This document shows, one piece after another, positions 1 to 6,019 of a stretch of DNA of 7,172 nucleotides (the stretch's first letter is position 1; every line of letters starts with the position of its first letter). A program made the position numbers and the translations under genes. Source of the DNA: Caulobacteraceae bacterium (GTDB lineage Bacteria > Pseudomonadota > Alphaproteobacteria > Caulobacterales > Caulobacteraceae). The DNA is taken from assembly GCA_003136615.1 (NCBI GenBank), contig PLFA01000149.1, positions 1-7,172 of the forward strand. The letters are read 5' to 3'. The notes below the pieces were generated by a model. The model did not search any database and was not told the DNA's origin. It was given only the letters and a program-made list of their open reading frames with translations.

Positions 1-524
1 TAAAGAACATTGGCCGCCGTCTGGACGAGATTTATCACCCCGGCCTTGCTGGCGCTATACGGCATCCCGCCCGCGCCAGAGCGCAGACCCGCCACAGAGG
101 CGGTGCAGATGATCGAGCCCTTGCCCGCCGCACGCATGATCGGGCTGGCATGTTTGATCGCCAGGAAGGGGCCGATCAGATTGACCCTAAGCACCTCCAC
201 CCAGAAGGCAGCGTCTATGTCTTCCATGGGCGTCCAGCCGCCGCTCACCCCGGCATTGGCGTAGATGACGTCGAGCGCGCCGAATGTCGTGACAGCCTGA
301 TCGATCAGCGCCTTGACGGCCGCTTCGTCCCCGGCGTCGCCGGTGATCGCGATAGCCTCGCCGCCCGCCTTGATGATCATCTCGGCGGACTCGCGCACGG
401 CTTCGGCGCGATCAAAACAGACGACCCGCGCCCCTTCGGCGGCGAACCGCTGTGCGCTGGCTCTGCCAATGCCGCTCGCCGCGCCGGTGACGATCGCGGC
501 CCGGCCACTCAGACGACCCGCCAT
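1..524 (-). CDS. Short-chain dehydrogenase/reductase (classical SDR), C-terminus cut by window edge
   Basis: The reading frame stays open from an ATG at 524 to the left edge, giving 174 residues of a family usually about 250 long. It begins MAGRLSGRAAIVTG. The classical SDR marks are all present: the cofactor glycine motif TGAASGIG at residues 13-20, NAG at 90-92, and the tetrad Asn115, Ser143, Tyr156, Lys160 (YSASK). Asp38 at the end of the second beta strand suggests NAD(H) rather than NADP(H); this is inference from the family rule. The product is a soluble cytosolic oxidoreductase acting on an alcohol/ketone pair. The substrate cannot be read because the substrate-binding C-terminal part is missing. 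Its ATG shares one base with the stop codon of the upstream SDR (TGATG), so the two are probably co-transcribed and translationally coupled. There is no clear independent Shine-Dalgarno sequence. Confidence 0.93.
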   Translation of the reverse strand, partial: MAGRLSGRAAIVTGAASGIGRASAQRFAAEGARVVCFDRAEAVRESAEMIIKAGGEAIAITGDAGDEAAVKALIDQAVTTFGALDVIYANAGVSGGWTPMEDIDAAFWVEVLRVNLIGPFLAIKHASPIMRAAGKGSIICTASVAGLRSGAGGMPYSASKAGVINLVQTAANVL

Positions 525-537
525 CAGCCCGCCATCA
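517..537. repeat. 10-base direct repeat (11-base period) at the SDR-SDR junction
   Basis: On the + strand CCCGCCATCA occurs at 517-526 and again at 528-537, separated by one G. Read on the coding strand it is TGATGGCGGG twice. The first copy encodes the Met-Ala-Gly end of the upstream SDR, and the second supplies its stop codon and the Met-Ala-Gly start of the downstream SDR. The repeat is exact; that it arose by a small slippage duplication is inference. Confidence 0.7.
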
Positions 538-1462
538 CGGGGGCGGCTTTTGACACAGGGGTCGGCGGCAAGGGCAGGCGCTCGAGCGAATAGAACTTGT
601 CACTCATGGCCGGCAGCACCTCCGACAGGATCGTTTCGATGGTCCAACCCTCGGGGTGGCTTTCGGTGTGGATAGGCCGCGGCTGGCTATAGAGAATGAT
701 ATTATCGCCGCTTGAGCCGAAGATCTGGCCAGTGACGTGCCTGGCCGCGTCCGCCAGGAGGGCGACGGAGAACCGAGCCGGCTGGTCGGCGCGGATGCTC
801 GCCGCCATCTGGGCCTGTCGGGCGGCCTGCGCCTCGTCCTTCACAGGAACCGACTGCGTCATGCGGGTCCAGGCTACCGGCGCCAGGCAGTTGCAGCGCA
901 CATTCTTCGCCGCGCCTTCCATGGCGATGATCCGCGAGAGGCCGGCGATACCCATCTTGGCCGCGCCGTAATTGGCCTGGCCGATATTGCCGATGATCCC
1001 GGAGGTGGAGGTGTAGAGCACGTAGGCGCCGTCGCCCTGATTGCGGAAATGCTCGATTGTGGCGCGGCAGACATTGAAGGTTCCGCGGAGGTGCACCTCA
1101 ATGACCCTGTCCCAATCGGCCTCGCTCATCTTGTGGAACATGCCGTCGCGCAGGATTCCGGCGGGGTTGATCACCGCATGCAGGCCGCCAAATGCGTCGA
1201 GGGACTGGCGCACCATCCCGTGCACGGCCGCCATTGAAGTGACGGACTCTGAATTTGAAACCGCCTCACCCCCGGCCGCGCGGATCTCCTGAGCGACGGT
1301 TTCGGCGGGCCCGGCGGAGCCCTCGTCGCCCCCCGCGAGGCTCGCGCCAAGATCATTGACGACAACCTTGGCGCCCTCCTGGGCCGCGATCAGGGCGCAC
1401 TCGCGACCAATGCCATTTCCGCCGCCGGTGACGAGAACGACCTTGCCGTCGAGAACGCCCAT
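524..1462 (-). CDS. SDR oxidoreductase resembling the 3-hydroxyacyl-CoA dehydrogenase domain of multifunctional enzyme 2
   Basis: This 312-residue SDR carries TGGGNGIG at 12-19, VVNDLG at 34-39, GILRD at 102-106, HLRG at 124-127, and catalytic Ser152, Tyr165 and Lys169 in GQANYGAAK. VNDLG, GILRD, HLRG and GQANY are hallmarks of the MFE-2/HSD17B4-type (3R)-hydroxyacyl-CoA dehydrogenase branch, where His replaces the usual tetrad Asn. A tail of about 70 residues follows the SDR core, including SQPRP, an HPEGWT segment and FYSLER. From memory, similar tails occur in stand-alone bacterial SDRs of this branch, often linked to lipid or steroid breakdown. The likely reaction is NAD-dependent oxidation of a hydroxyacyl-CoA or similar alcohol; the substrate is unproven. 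I chose ATG 1462 because GGAGGAGG lies 7 bases upstream; a TTG at 1486 would add 8 residues and include that site. Oddity: NNAG reads NPAG (99-102). The next SDR overlaps its stop codon. Confidence 0.92.
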   Translation of the reverse strand: MGVLDGKVVLVTGGGNGIGRECALIAAQEGAKVVVNDLGASLAGGDEGSAGPAETVAQEIRAAGGEAVSNSESVTSMAAVHGMVRQSLDAFGGLHAVINPAGILRDGMFHKMSEADWDRVIEVHLRGTFNVCRATIEHFRNQGDGAYVLYTSTSGIIGNIGQANYGAAKMGIAGLSRIIAMEGAAKNVRCNCLAPVAWTRMTQSVPVKDEAQAARQAQMAASIRADQPARFSVALLADAARHVTGQIFGSSGDNIILYSQPRPIHTESHPEGWTIETILSEVLPAMSDKFYSLERLPLPPTPVSKAAPVMAG

Positions 1463-1469
1463 CTGATTG

Positions 1470-1477
1470 CCTCCTCC
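1470..1477 (-). promoter_or_regulatory. Strong Shine-Dalgarno sequence deciding the SDR start
   Basis: On the - strand GGAGGAGG sits 7 bases before the ATG at 1462. It is the clearest ribosome binding site in the window and argues for that ATG over the in-frame TTG at 1486, whose coding sequence would contain it. Confidence 0.75.
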
Positions 1478-1482
1478 AGCGC

Positions 1483-1497
1483 CCAATGCGTCATTGG
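1483..1497. promoter_or_regulatory. Inverted repeat upstream of the MFE-2-like SDR, possible operator
   Basis: CCAATG and CATTGG form perfect 6-base arms around CGT. If one base bulges, the match extends outward to GCG (1479-1481) and CGC (1498-1500). It lies 20 bases upstream of the SDR ATG and just downstream of a weak promoter candidate, where a repressor operator or a 5' leader hairpin would sit. No regulator gene is in the window, so the function is inference. Confidence 0.35.
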
Positions 1498-1514
1498 CGC
1501 TTGTTTGAAACCTG

Positions 1515-1542
1515 CTTATGCGAGGCGCTCAGCTTAAGGCAA
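1515..1542 (-). promoter_or_regulatory. Weak candidate sigma70-type promoter for the SDR pair
   Basis: Read on the - strand, TTGCCT (1537-1542) is followed after 16 bases by CATAAG (1515-1520). Each hexamer matches the consensus at four of six positions. Transcription would start near 1508 and run through the inverted repeat at 1483-1497. The 96-base gap 1463-1558 shows no hairpin plus T-run terminator for the MFS gene, so readthrough from it is equally possible. Confidence 0.25.
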
Positions 1543-1558
1543 GGCCGCGGCGCGGGGG

Positions 1559-2809
1559 CTACTCGAGCCGGTCCGCCTTTCGCAGCCCCGGAAACCACAA
1601 CGCCCAAAGGCCCGTGGCCGCCAAGGCGCCGATTCCGCCAAACACGGCTGCTCTCACCAGCCCTAGAAATCTGGCCGCCAAGCCGCTTTCGAATTCGCCC
1701 AGTTCGTTGGAGGCGCCGATGAAGAGGCCAGAGACCGCGCCGACGCGGCCGCGCATGGCGTCGGGCGTCATCAGTTGAACAAGCGTCGTACGCACGAACA
1801 CACTCAGCATGTCCGCGCCGCCCAATATGACCAGGGCCGCTGAGGACAGCCAAAGCCAATGGGAGGCGCCGAAGACCACCGTCCCCGCGCCGAAAACGCC
1901 CACGCCGATGAACATGGTCAGACCGGCGCGCCGCCGGATGGGATGTGTCGCCAGGACAATGCCAACGATCGTGGCGCCGATGGCCGGGGACGCGCGCAGA
2001 AGGCCGAACCCCGGCGCCCCTACCTTGAGAACGTCCCGGGCGAAGGCCGGGAGGAGGGCCTCGGCGCCGCCGAGAATCACCGCCGCCAGATCGAGGGAAA
2101 TCGCCCCGAAGATCACCCGGTGCGTCCACACATAGGCGAGGCCTTCCTTGACGAGCTCCAGCCGGGATCCGGGCTGAACCTGCGGCCGCGTGTCACGACG
2201 AATGCCGAGGAGTGAGATCGCCGCGCCGGCATAGAGGACGAGCGTCGCGCCGTAGGCCGCGCCGGGAGAGACCGCCACGAGAAGGCCGCCGAGCGCGGGC
2301 CCGGCAATGGATGCGGATTGCCAGGCCAGGGAATTCCAAGCGATCGCCCGGGGCAAGAGCGGCCGGGGAACCAGCATGGGCCCCAAGGCCGCGGTAGCGG
2401 GGCTGAAAAAGGCGCGAGAGGCGCCGAATGCGAGGGCAAGCGCGAGTAAAAGGGCGACGCTGGCGCGATGGGTGAATGCGGCGATAGCCAGCAGGGCGAC
2501 CGCCGTGGCCTCCCCGGCATAACACAACAGCAGAACCTTCCGCCGGTCATGGCGGTCCACTGTCTCGCCAGCGGGAAGCGCGAGAAGCAGAAGCGGCCCA
2601 AAGGTGATCAGACCGATCAGGCTGACATTGAGCGCCGAAGCGCCCACGTCCAATGTCTCCCGCGAAATGGCATAGATCTGCCAGCCCATGGTGACGCTCT
2701 GAATCTGGGCGCCGAGGCTGCCCATCCAACGGGAGGCCCAGAATCGCATATAGTCATGTTCGCGGAGCAGGGCCCGCCCGGGCTGCGGGGATGTCGCGGC
2801 TTCACTCAT
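1559..2809 (-). CDS. Major facilitator superfamily (MFS) exporter, MFS_3 / EntS-like
   Basis: The product has about 416 residues and is an inner-membrane protein with the alternating hydrophobic segments of a 10-12 helix MFS transporter. After a short polar N-terminus comes HDYMRFWASRW, then the first helices with MGWQIY. The loop between helices 2 and 3 carries PAGETVDRHDRRK, a form of the MFS motif A with the Asp-Arg and Arg-Arg pairs. A second such loop (MTPDAMRGRVGAV) sits late in the C-terminal half, as in MFS_3 proteins. The family exports small molecules such as siderophores or drugs using the proton gradient; the substrate cannot be told here. The start is uncertain. ATG 2809 gives MSEAATSP but lacks a well-placed Shine-Dalgarno sequence, while an in-frame TTG at 2824 (adding MLWPT) has GGAGG 7 bases upstream. 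The gene is divergent from the GNAT gene and lies 96 bases upstream of the SDR pair on the same strand. Confidence 0.92.
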   Translation of the reverse strand: MSEAATSPQPGRALLREHDYMRFWASRWMGSLGAQIQSVTMGWQIYAISRETLDVGASALNVSLIGLITFGPLLLLALPAGETVDRHDRRKVLLLCYAGEATAVALLAIAAFTHRASVALLLALALAFGASRAFFSPATAALGPMLVPRPLLPRAIAWNSLAWQSASIAGPALGGLLVAVSPGAAYGATLVLYAGAAISLLGIRRDTRPQVQPGSRLELVKEGLAYVWTHRVIFGAISLDLAAVILGGAEALLPAFARDVLKVGAPGFGLLRASPAIGATIVGIVLATHPIRRRAGLTMFIGVGVFGAGTVVFGASHWLWLSSAALVILGGADMLSVFVRTTLVQLMTPDAMRGRVGAVSGLFIGASNELGEFESGLAARFLGLVRAAVFGGIGALAATGLWALWFPGLRKADRLE

Positions 2810-2824
2810 GGTCGGCCATAACAA

Positions 2825-2840
2825 GCGGGGGCCTCCCCGC
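2825..2840. promoter_or_regulatory. Perfect 6-bp hairpin containing the MFS Shine-Dalgarno sequence
   Basis: GCGGGG (2825-2830) and CCCCGC (2835-2840) pair perfectly around a 4-base loop. On the - strand this is the MFS leader, and GGGGAGG, its only purine-rich ribosome site, lies in one arm and the loop. The hairpin touches the TTG at 2824. Folding could limit access of the ribosome to MFS translation. There is no T-run, so it is not a terminator. The structure is plain; its effect is inference. Confidence 0.4.
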
Positions 2841-2852
2841 GCAATCTCGCCG

Positions 2853-2879
2853 TTGACTTATGGCGGCGGGACCCATAAC
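2853..2879 (+). promoter_or_regulatory. Candidate promoter of the GNAT-DUF1285-Nudix-CCA operon with internal inverted repeat
   Basis: TTGACT (2853-2858) matches five of six bases of the -35 consensus. After 15 bases comes CATAAC (2874-2879), four of six for -10. Transcription would start at about 2886-2892, at or just before the GNAT ATG (2892), so the mRNA may be leaderless or nearly so, which fits the lack of a Shine-Dalgarno sequence there. Between the two hexamers lies the inverted repeat TTATGG (2858-2863) / CCATAA (2873-2878) with a 9-base spacer, the geometry expected for a dimeric repressor site. No regulator is visible nearby. Confidence 0.45.
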
Positions 2880-2891
2880 GCCGCGCGCCTC

Positions 2892-3410
2892 ATGACCGCG
2901 CGCGCCACTCCCAGCACGAATCCTGTTGTGATCAGCCCTGAACGGGCTGCCGACGCCCCTGTGGTGGAGGGACTGATTGATCGCGCCTTTGGGCCGGGGC
3001 GGTACGCCAAGGCCGCGGAGCGCCTGCGCGAGGGAAGGCGGCCCCTGTTGACCCTGAGTTTTGTGGCCTGGCGCGGCGGAGAGGCCGTGGGCTGTGTGCG
3101 GCTGTGGTCGGTGAGGATCGGCAAGACCGGGGCTCTGCTTTTAGGCCCTATCGCGGTGGAGTCGGCTTGGCGTCGCGGGGGCTTGGGCGCGGATCTGGTG
3201 CGGCGTGCGGTCAGCGAGGCCGCGGCGATGGGCGCTGAGCTCATTCTTCTCGTGGGCGATCAGCCATTTTTTGGCCCTCTGGGCTTTTCCGCGGCGCAAG
3301 CCGCCAAGGTGCGCATGCCAGGTCCCGTGGACCAACGCCGGGTCATGGCGCGCGCCCTGGTTCCTGGCGCGGCGGATGACCTGGACGGCCTCGTCACCGC
3401 CGCTGCTTGA
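2892..3410 (+). CDS. GNAT-family N-acetyltransferase
   Basis: The 172-residue protein begins MTARATPSTNPVVISPERAA. It has the GNAT layout: an N-terminal helical part, a central strand (LSFVAWRGGEAVGCVRLW), then motif A with the pre-pyrophosphate strand LGPIAVESAWRRGGLG, where RRGGLG is the acetyl-CoA pyrophosphate loop, followed by helix ADLVRRAV, strand ELILLVGD and the typical FFGPLGF. It is a soluble transferase that uses acetyl-CoA; overall it looks like the YhbS-type subgroup, and the acceptor is unknown. The frame is open back to an ATG at 2808, but that would cross the probable promoter and the hairpin and overlap the MFS start, so I chose ATG 2892. There is no Shine-Dalgarno sequence and translation may be leaderless. 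It is the first gene of the operon, with 33 bases before DUF1285. Confidence 0.88.
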   Translation: MTARATPSTNPVVISPERAADAPVVEGLIDRAFGPGRYAKAAERLREGRRPLLTLSFVAWRGGEAVGCVRLWSVRIGKTGALLLGPIAVESAWRRGGLGADLVRRAVSEAAAMGAELILLVGDQPFFGPLGFSAAQAAKVRMPGPVDQRRVMARALVPGAADDLDGLVTAAA

Positions 3411-3443
3411 GCCGGACCCCGCGCGGGCCTAACTCTTAGTCCC

Positions 3444-4052
3444 ATGAGCCAGGCCGAACGTGTGTTGGGACTTTCGGGGGTGATCGCGGCCGCCGCCCAG
3501 AACCTCGGTTACGGGACGCCCCCCAAAGGCCTGCCGCCGGTTCACCTCTGGAATCCCACCCATTGCGGCGACATCGACATCGTCATCAAGCGAAACGGCC
3601 TGTGGTTTCATGAAGGCTCGCCTATCGGCCGCGAGGCTTTGGTGCGCCTGTTCTCCACGGTGCTGCGCAAGGATCCGGACGGCTTCCATCTGGTCACGCC
3701 TGTGGAAAAGCTGAAGATCGCGGTTGAAGATGCCCCGTTTATCGCCACCCGGGTTGATCGCCTCGCCGACGGCGCCGGGCGCCCCGTTCTGCGCTTCACC
3801 ACGAACGTGGGCGACGAGGTGGACGCGGGACCTGACTGTGCGATCCGCGTGGAGGACGGCGCCGCGGACGGCGCGCCGCGCCCATATCTGCACGTCCGGC
3901 GCGGACTGGAGGCTCTGATCGCGCGACCCGTGTTTTACGAGCTGGCGGATATGGCGGTGGAGCGAGACTTTCCCAAAGGCCCCATGATGGCCGTGGAATC
4001 GTCCGGAGCCTGGTTTCCGATCGGCCCCCCCGCGCTGGAGTCCGGCGCGTGA
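3444..4052 (+). CDS. DUF1285 domain protein of unknown function
   Basis: This 202-residue soluble protein is recognisable as DUF1285 by LPPVHLWNPTHCGDIDIVI (about residues 30-48), GLWFHEGSPIGREALVRLFS (52-71), LVTPVEKLKI (83-92), FTTNVGDEV (about 118-126) and RPYLHVRRGLEALIARPVFY near the C-terminus. It has no signal peptide or membrane segment. Crystal structures exist for family members but, to my knowledge, no biochemical role is established. In alphaproteobacteria the gene commonly precedes a CoA pyrophosphatase and the CCA-adding enzyme, as here, so a link to nucleotide or RNA metabolism is a guess from context only. The ATG has no obvious Shine-Dalgarno sequence; the 33 bases before it include the palindrome CCCGCGCGGG. 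Its stop codon overlaps the next gene's GTG by four bases (GTGA). Confidence 0.9.
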   Translation: MSQAERVLGLSGVIAAAAQNLGYGTPPKGLPPVHLWNPTHCGDIDIVIKRNGLWFHEGSPIGREALVRLFSTVLRKDPDGFHLVTPVEKLKIAVEDAPFIATRVDRLADGAGRPVLRFTTNVGDEVDAGPDCAIRVEDGAADGAPRPYLHVRRGLEALIARPVFYELADMAVERDFPKGPMMAVESSGAWFPIGPPALESGA

Positions 4053-4747
4053 GCGTGGCGCGCAAAATTGGGCCTGAGGTCGCGGAGCCAGAGACCCAGT
4101 CTTTCAATGAAGCCGCCCTGAAGGCCCAGATCATGGCGCGATTGGACCCCCTGACCGCCGACGGGGCCACCATGGCGCCGTGGTCGGATGAAGGGCTCGC
4201 CGCCGCCCTCGACCCAGCCCTCGCGCCCGGGACCGTGCCCGCGCTGACATCAGCGGCGGTTCTGGTGTGTCTTGTTGAGAGGCCGAGGGGTCTGTCAGTG
4301 ATTCTAACGCGACGGGCCGACACCCTGCGTCGCCACACAGGTCAGGTGGCCTTTCCTGGCGGACGCTGTGATCCCGGCGAGACACCCTGGGCCGCCGCCC
4401 TAAGGGAAGCCGACGAGGAGATCGGGTTGCCGCCGGCGAAGGTCACCCTCGCCGGTCTGGCGACGCCCTATCTCACAGTGACCGGCTATCATGTGACGCC
4501 CGTGGTGGGCTTCGCCCCCGCCGATGTCGTCCTGAAGGCCAACCCGGATGAGGTCGCCGATATCTTCGAGACCCCCTTCGCCTTCCTGATGGACCTCGCC
4601 AACTACGAAACACGGGAGGGACGGACGCCGGGAGGGGATGCCCGCCGCTACTACGCGATCCCCTGGGAGGGACGCCTTATCTGGGGCGCGACCGCTGGAA
4701 TGCTCCGCGCCCTGCATGCGCGCATTTATGGAGCGCCCAAACCTTGA
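4049..4747 (+). CDS. Nudix hydrolase, CoA pyrophosphatase type (NudL/PCD1-like)
   Basis: The protein has 232 residues. The Nudix box is complete at residues 105-127: Gly105, Glu111, then READEEIGL (119-127), which supplies the metal-binding glutamates. Just before it stands the CoA-pyrophosphatase signature ILTRRADTLRRHTGQVAFPG (85-104). Family members hydrolyse the pyrophosphate of CoA or oxidised/acyl CoA to 3',5'-ADP and 4'-phosphopantetheine with Mg2+ or Mn2+, clearing damaged CoA in the cytosol. The first 65 or so residues are a less conserved lead-in, normal for alphaproteobacterial members. The GTG start overlaps the DUF1285 stop (GTGA) and has GGAG 8 bases upstream inside that gene, implying coupled translation. 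The end of the gene overlaps the CCA gene start by four bases (TTGA). Family assignment is secure; exact substrate preference is inferred. Confidence 0.94.
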   Translation: MSVARKIGPEVAEPETQSFNEAALKAQIMARLDPLTADGATMAPWSDEGLAAALDPALAPGTVPALTSAAVLVCLVERPRGLSVILTRRADTLRRHTGQVAFPGGRCDPGETPWAAALREADEEIGLPPAKVTLAGLATPYLTVTGYHVTPVVGFAPADVVLKANPDEVADIFETPFAFLMDLANYETREGRTPGGDARRYYAIPWEGRLIWGATAGMLRALHARIYGAPKP

Positions 4748-6009
4748 GTGGCGAGACCCTTCCGGCTCAGCCCTGGCTGACCGCTCCCGCGACGATCGCC
4801 GTCATGTCCGCGCTTGAGGTCGAGGGTGGCGAGGGTTGCGCGCGCTTTGTGGGCGGCTGCGTGCGCGACGCCCTTCTGGGGAGGCCGGTCAAGGACATCG
4901 ATATCGCGACGACTCTAACGCCGCCCCGGGTTCTCGATGCTCTGAAAACCGCGGGGCTCCGGGCGATCCCCACCGGCATTGATCATGGCACCATCACCGC
5001 GTTGGCTGATGGGCGCGCTTTCGAGATCACGACGCTGCGGCGGGATGTAGAGACTGACGGACGCCATGCGGTCGTGGATTTTACAAAGGATTGGACGCAT
5101 GACGCCGCGCGCCGGGACTTCCGGCTGAACGCGCTCTATGCCGACAGGGAAGGGCGGATCTTCGACCCCACCGGCGGCGGCCTCGCCGACATCAAAAGTG
5201 GCGCGATTGTCTTTGTTGGGGACCCTGTCGCGCGAATTCGCGAAGACGCCCTGCGCATCCCGCGCTTCTTTCGTTTCATGGCTTGGTATGGGCGCGAAGT
5301 TCCCGATCCGGCGGGCGTCGCCGCCTGCCGCGAACTGGCCGCGCTCATTGACGGGCTCTCCGCCGAAAGAGTGAGTAGTGAGCTCATGAAGCTTCTTTCG
5401 GCCGAAGACCCTCGGGCCGCGGTGGGCTTGATGTTTGACACCGGCGTCATGGGCCGGATGGTCTCGGACGCCGAAAATCGCGACCGGTTTGAGGCCTTGG
5501 TCAAGATCGAGACCGAAATCCTATTCACCGAGGATCCGCTGCTCCGCCTGGCCGCGCTTTTGCCCGATGATCCCGTGCGCGCCGCGCGCACGGCGCGCGC
5601 GCTTCGCCTCTCCAACACCCAGCGGTCCCGGCTGACGGCGGCCCTGACTCCTGAGCCCAGCCCCCAATCTCGTCTTGTCTCGTGGATGAGCCCCCGCCAA
5701 ACGCGTCAAAGCCTCTATCGCCTGGGCGTTCAGGCTTTCAGTGACCGGGCAATGCTCGCCTGGGCGGCCTCGGACCGCCCGGCCGCCGCGATTCAATGGC
5801 GCGCCCTGCTTTCCATGGGGCAAACCTGGACGCCGCCGACTCTCCCTCTAAACGGCGACGACGTGGCCACAGCCGGCGTGCCGCAGGGTCCGATGATCGG
5901 CGCGGTGCTGCGAGAGGTGGAGGCATGGTGGATCGACCAGGATTTCATCACCGACAAGCTGTCGGTCATGGAACGCCTCAAGGCGGTAGCTCAGGGCATG
6001 ACCTTTTAG
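4744..6009 (+). CDS. cca: CCA tRNA nucleotidyltransferase (class II, CCA-adding enzyme)
   Basis: The 421-residue enzyme adds or repairs the 3'-terminal CCA of tRNAs using CTP and ATP. Motif A is FVGGCVRDALLG with the metal-binding pair Asp51 and Asp53 (KDIDIA). Motif B is DAARRDFRLNALY (120-132), followed by FDPTGGGLADIK (140-151). The head-neck motif EDALRIPRFFRF is at 167-178, with Pro173 where Leu is more usual. AERVSSELMKLL follows. The C-terminal half is the helical tRNA-binding body; I see no HD phosphohydrolase motif, so this is the simple alphaproteobacterial form. The start is TTG at 4744, overlapping the Nudix stop (TTGA) with GGAG 10 bases upstream. Residues ahead of motif A (PWLTAPATIAVMSALEVEGG) look family-like, which supports TTG over the internal ATG at 4804. 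It is the last gene of the operon and ends 10 bases from a convergent gene. Confidence 0.95.
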   Translation: MSGETLPAQPWLTAPATIAVMSALEVEGGEGCARFVGGCVRDALLGRPVKDIDIATTLTPPRVLDALKTAGLRAIPTGIDHGTITALADGRAFEITTLRRDVETDGRHAVVDFTKDWTHDAARRDFRLNALYADREGRIFDPTGGGLADIKSGAIVFVGDPVARIREDALRIPRFFRFMAWYGREVPDPAGVAACRELAALIDGLSAERVSSELMKLLSAEDPRAAVGLMFDTGVMGRMVSDAENRDRFEALVKIETEILFTEDPLLRLAALLPDDPVRAARTARALRLSNTQRSRLTAALTPEPSPQSRLVSWMSPRQTRQSLYRLGVQAFSDRAMLAWAASDRPAAAIQWRALLSMGQTWTPPTLPLNGDDVATAGVPQGPMIGAVLREVEAWWIDQDFITDKLSVMERLKAVAQGMTF

Positions 6010-6019
6010 AGCCTGTGAG

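Noticed and set aside
150..1292. Overlapping + strand open frames of 80-170 codons across the SDR genes
   Set aside because: They lie opposite two clear SDR genes, have low-complexity Arg/Ala/Pro/Gly-rich translations and no recognisable domain; these are expected shadows in GC-rich DNA.
1491..2129. 212-codon - strand frame overlapping the MFS gene
   Set aside because: It is in another frame of the same strand as the MFS gene, rich in Arg and Gly with no membrane or family pattern; the MFS frame explains the region.
2808..2891. 28-residue N-terminal extension of the GNAT protein
   Set aside because: It would cross the candidate promoter and the MFS leader hairpin, overlaps the MFS start codon and looks unlike a GNAT N-terminus.
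3411..3443. GC palindrome CCCGCGCGGG between GNAT and DUF1285 as a terminator
   Set aside because: It has no loop to speak of and no following T-run; the genes are more likely co-transcribed.
3796..4338. 180-codon - strand frame opposite DUF1285 and Nudix
   Set aside because: Arg/Pro/Ser-rich shadow of two confidently assigned genes.
5575..5591. GTGCGCG-CCG-CGCGCAC hairpin in cca
   Set aside because: It is fully explained by GC-rich Arg/Ala codons (VRAARTARAL) and sits mid-gene; no reason to assign a role.
5300..6009. HD phosphohydrolase domain in the C-terminal part of the CCA enzyme
   Set aside because: I find no HD metal-binding motif; the region reads as the ordinary helical tRNA-binding body.
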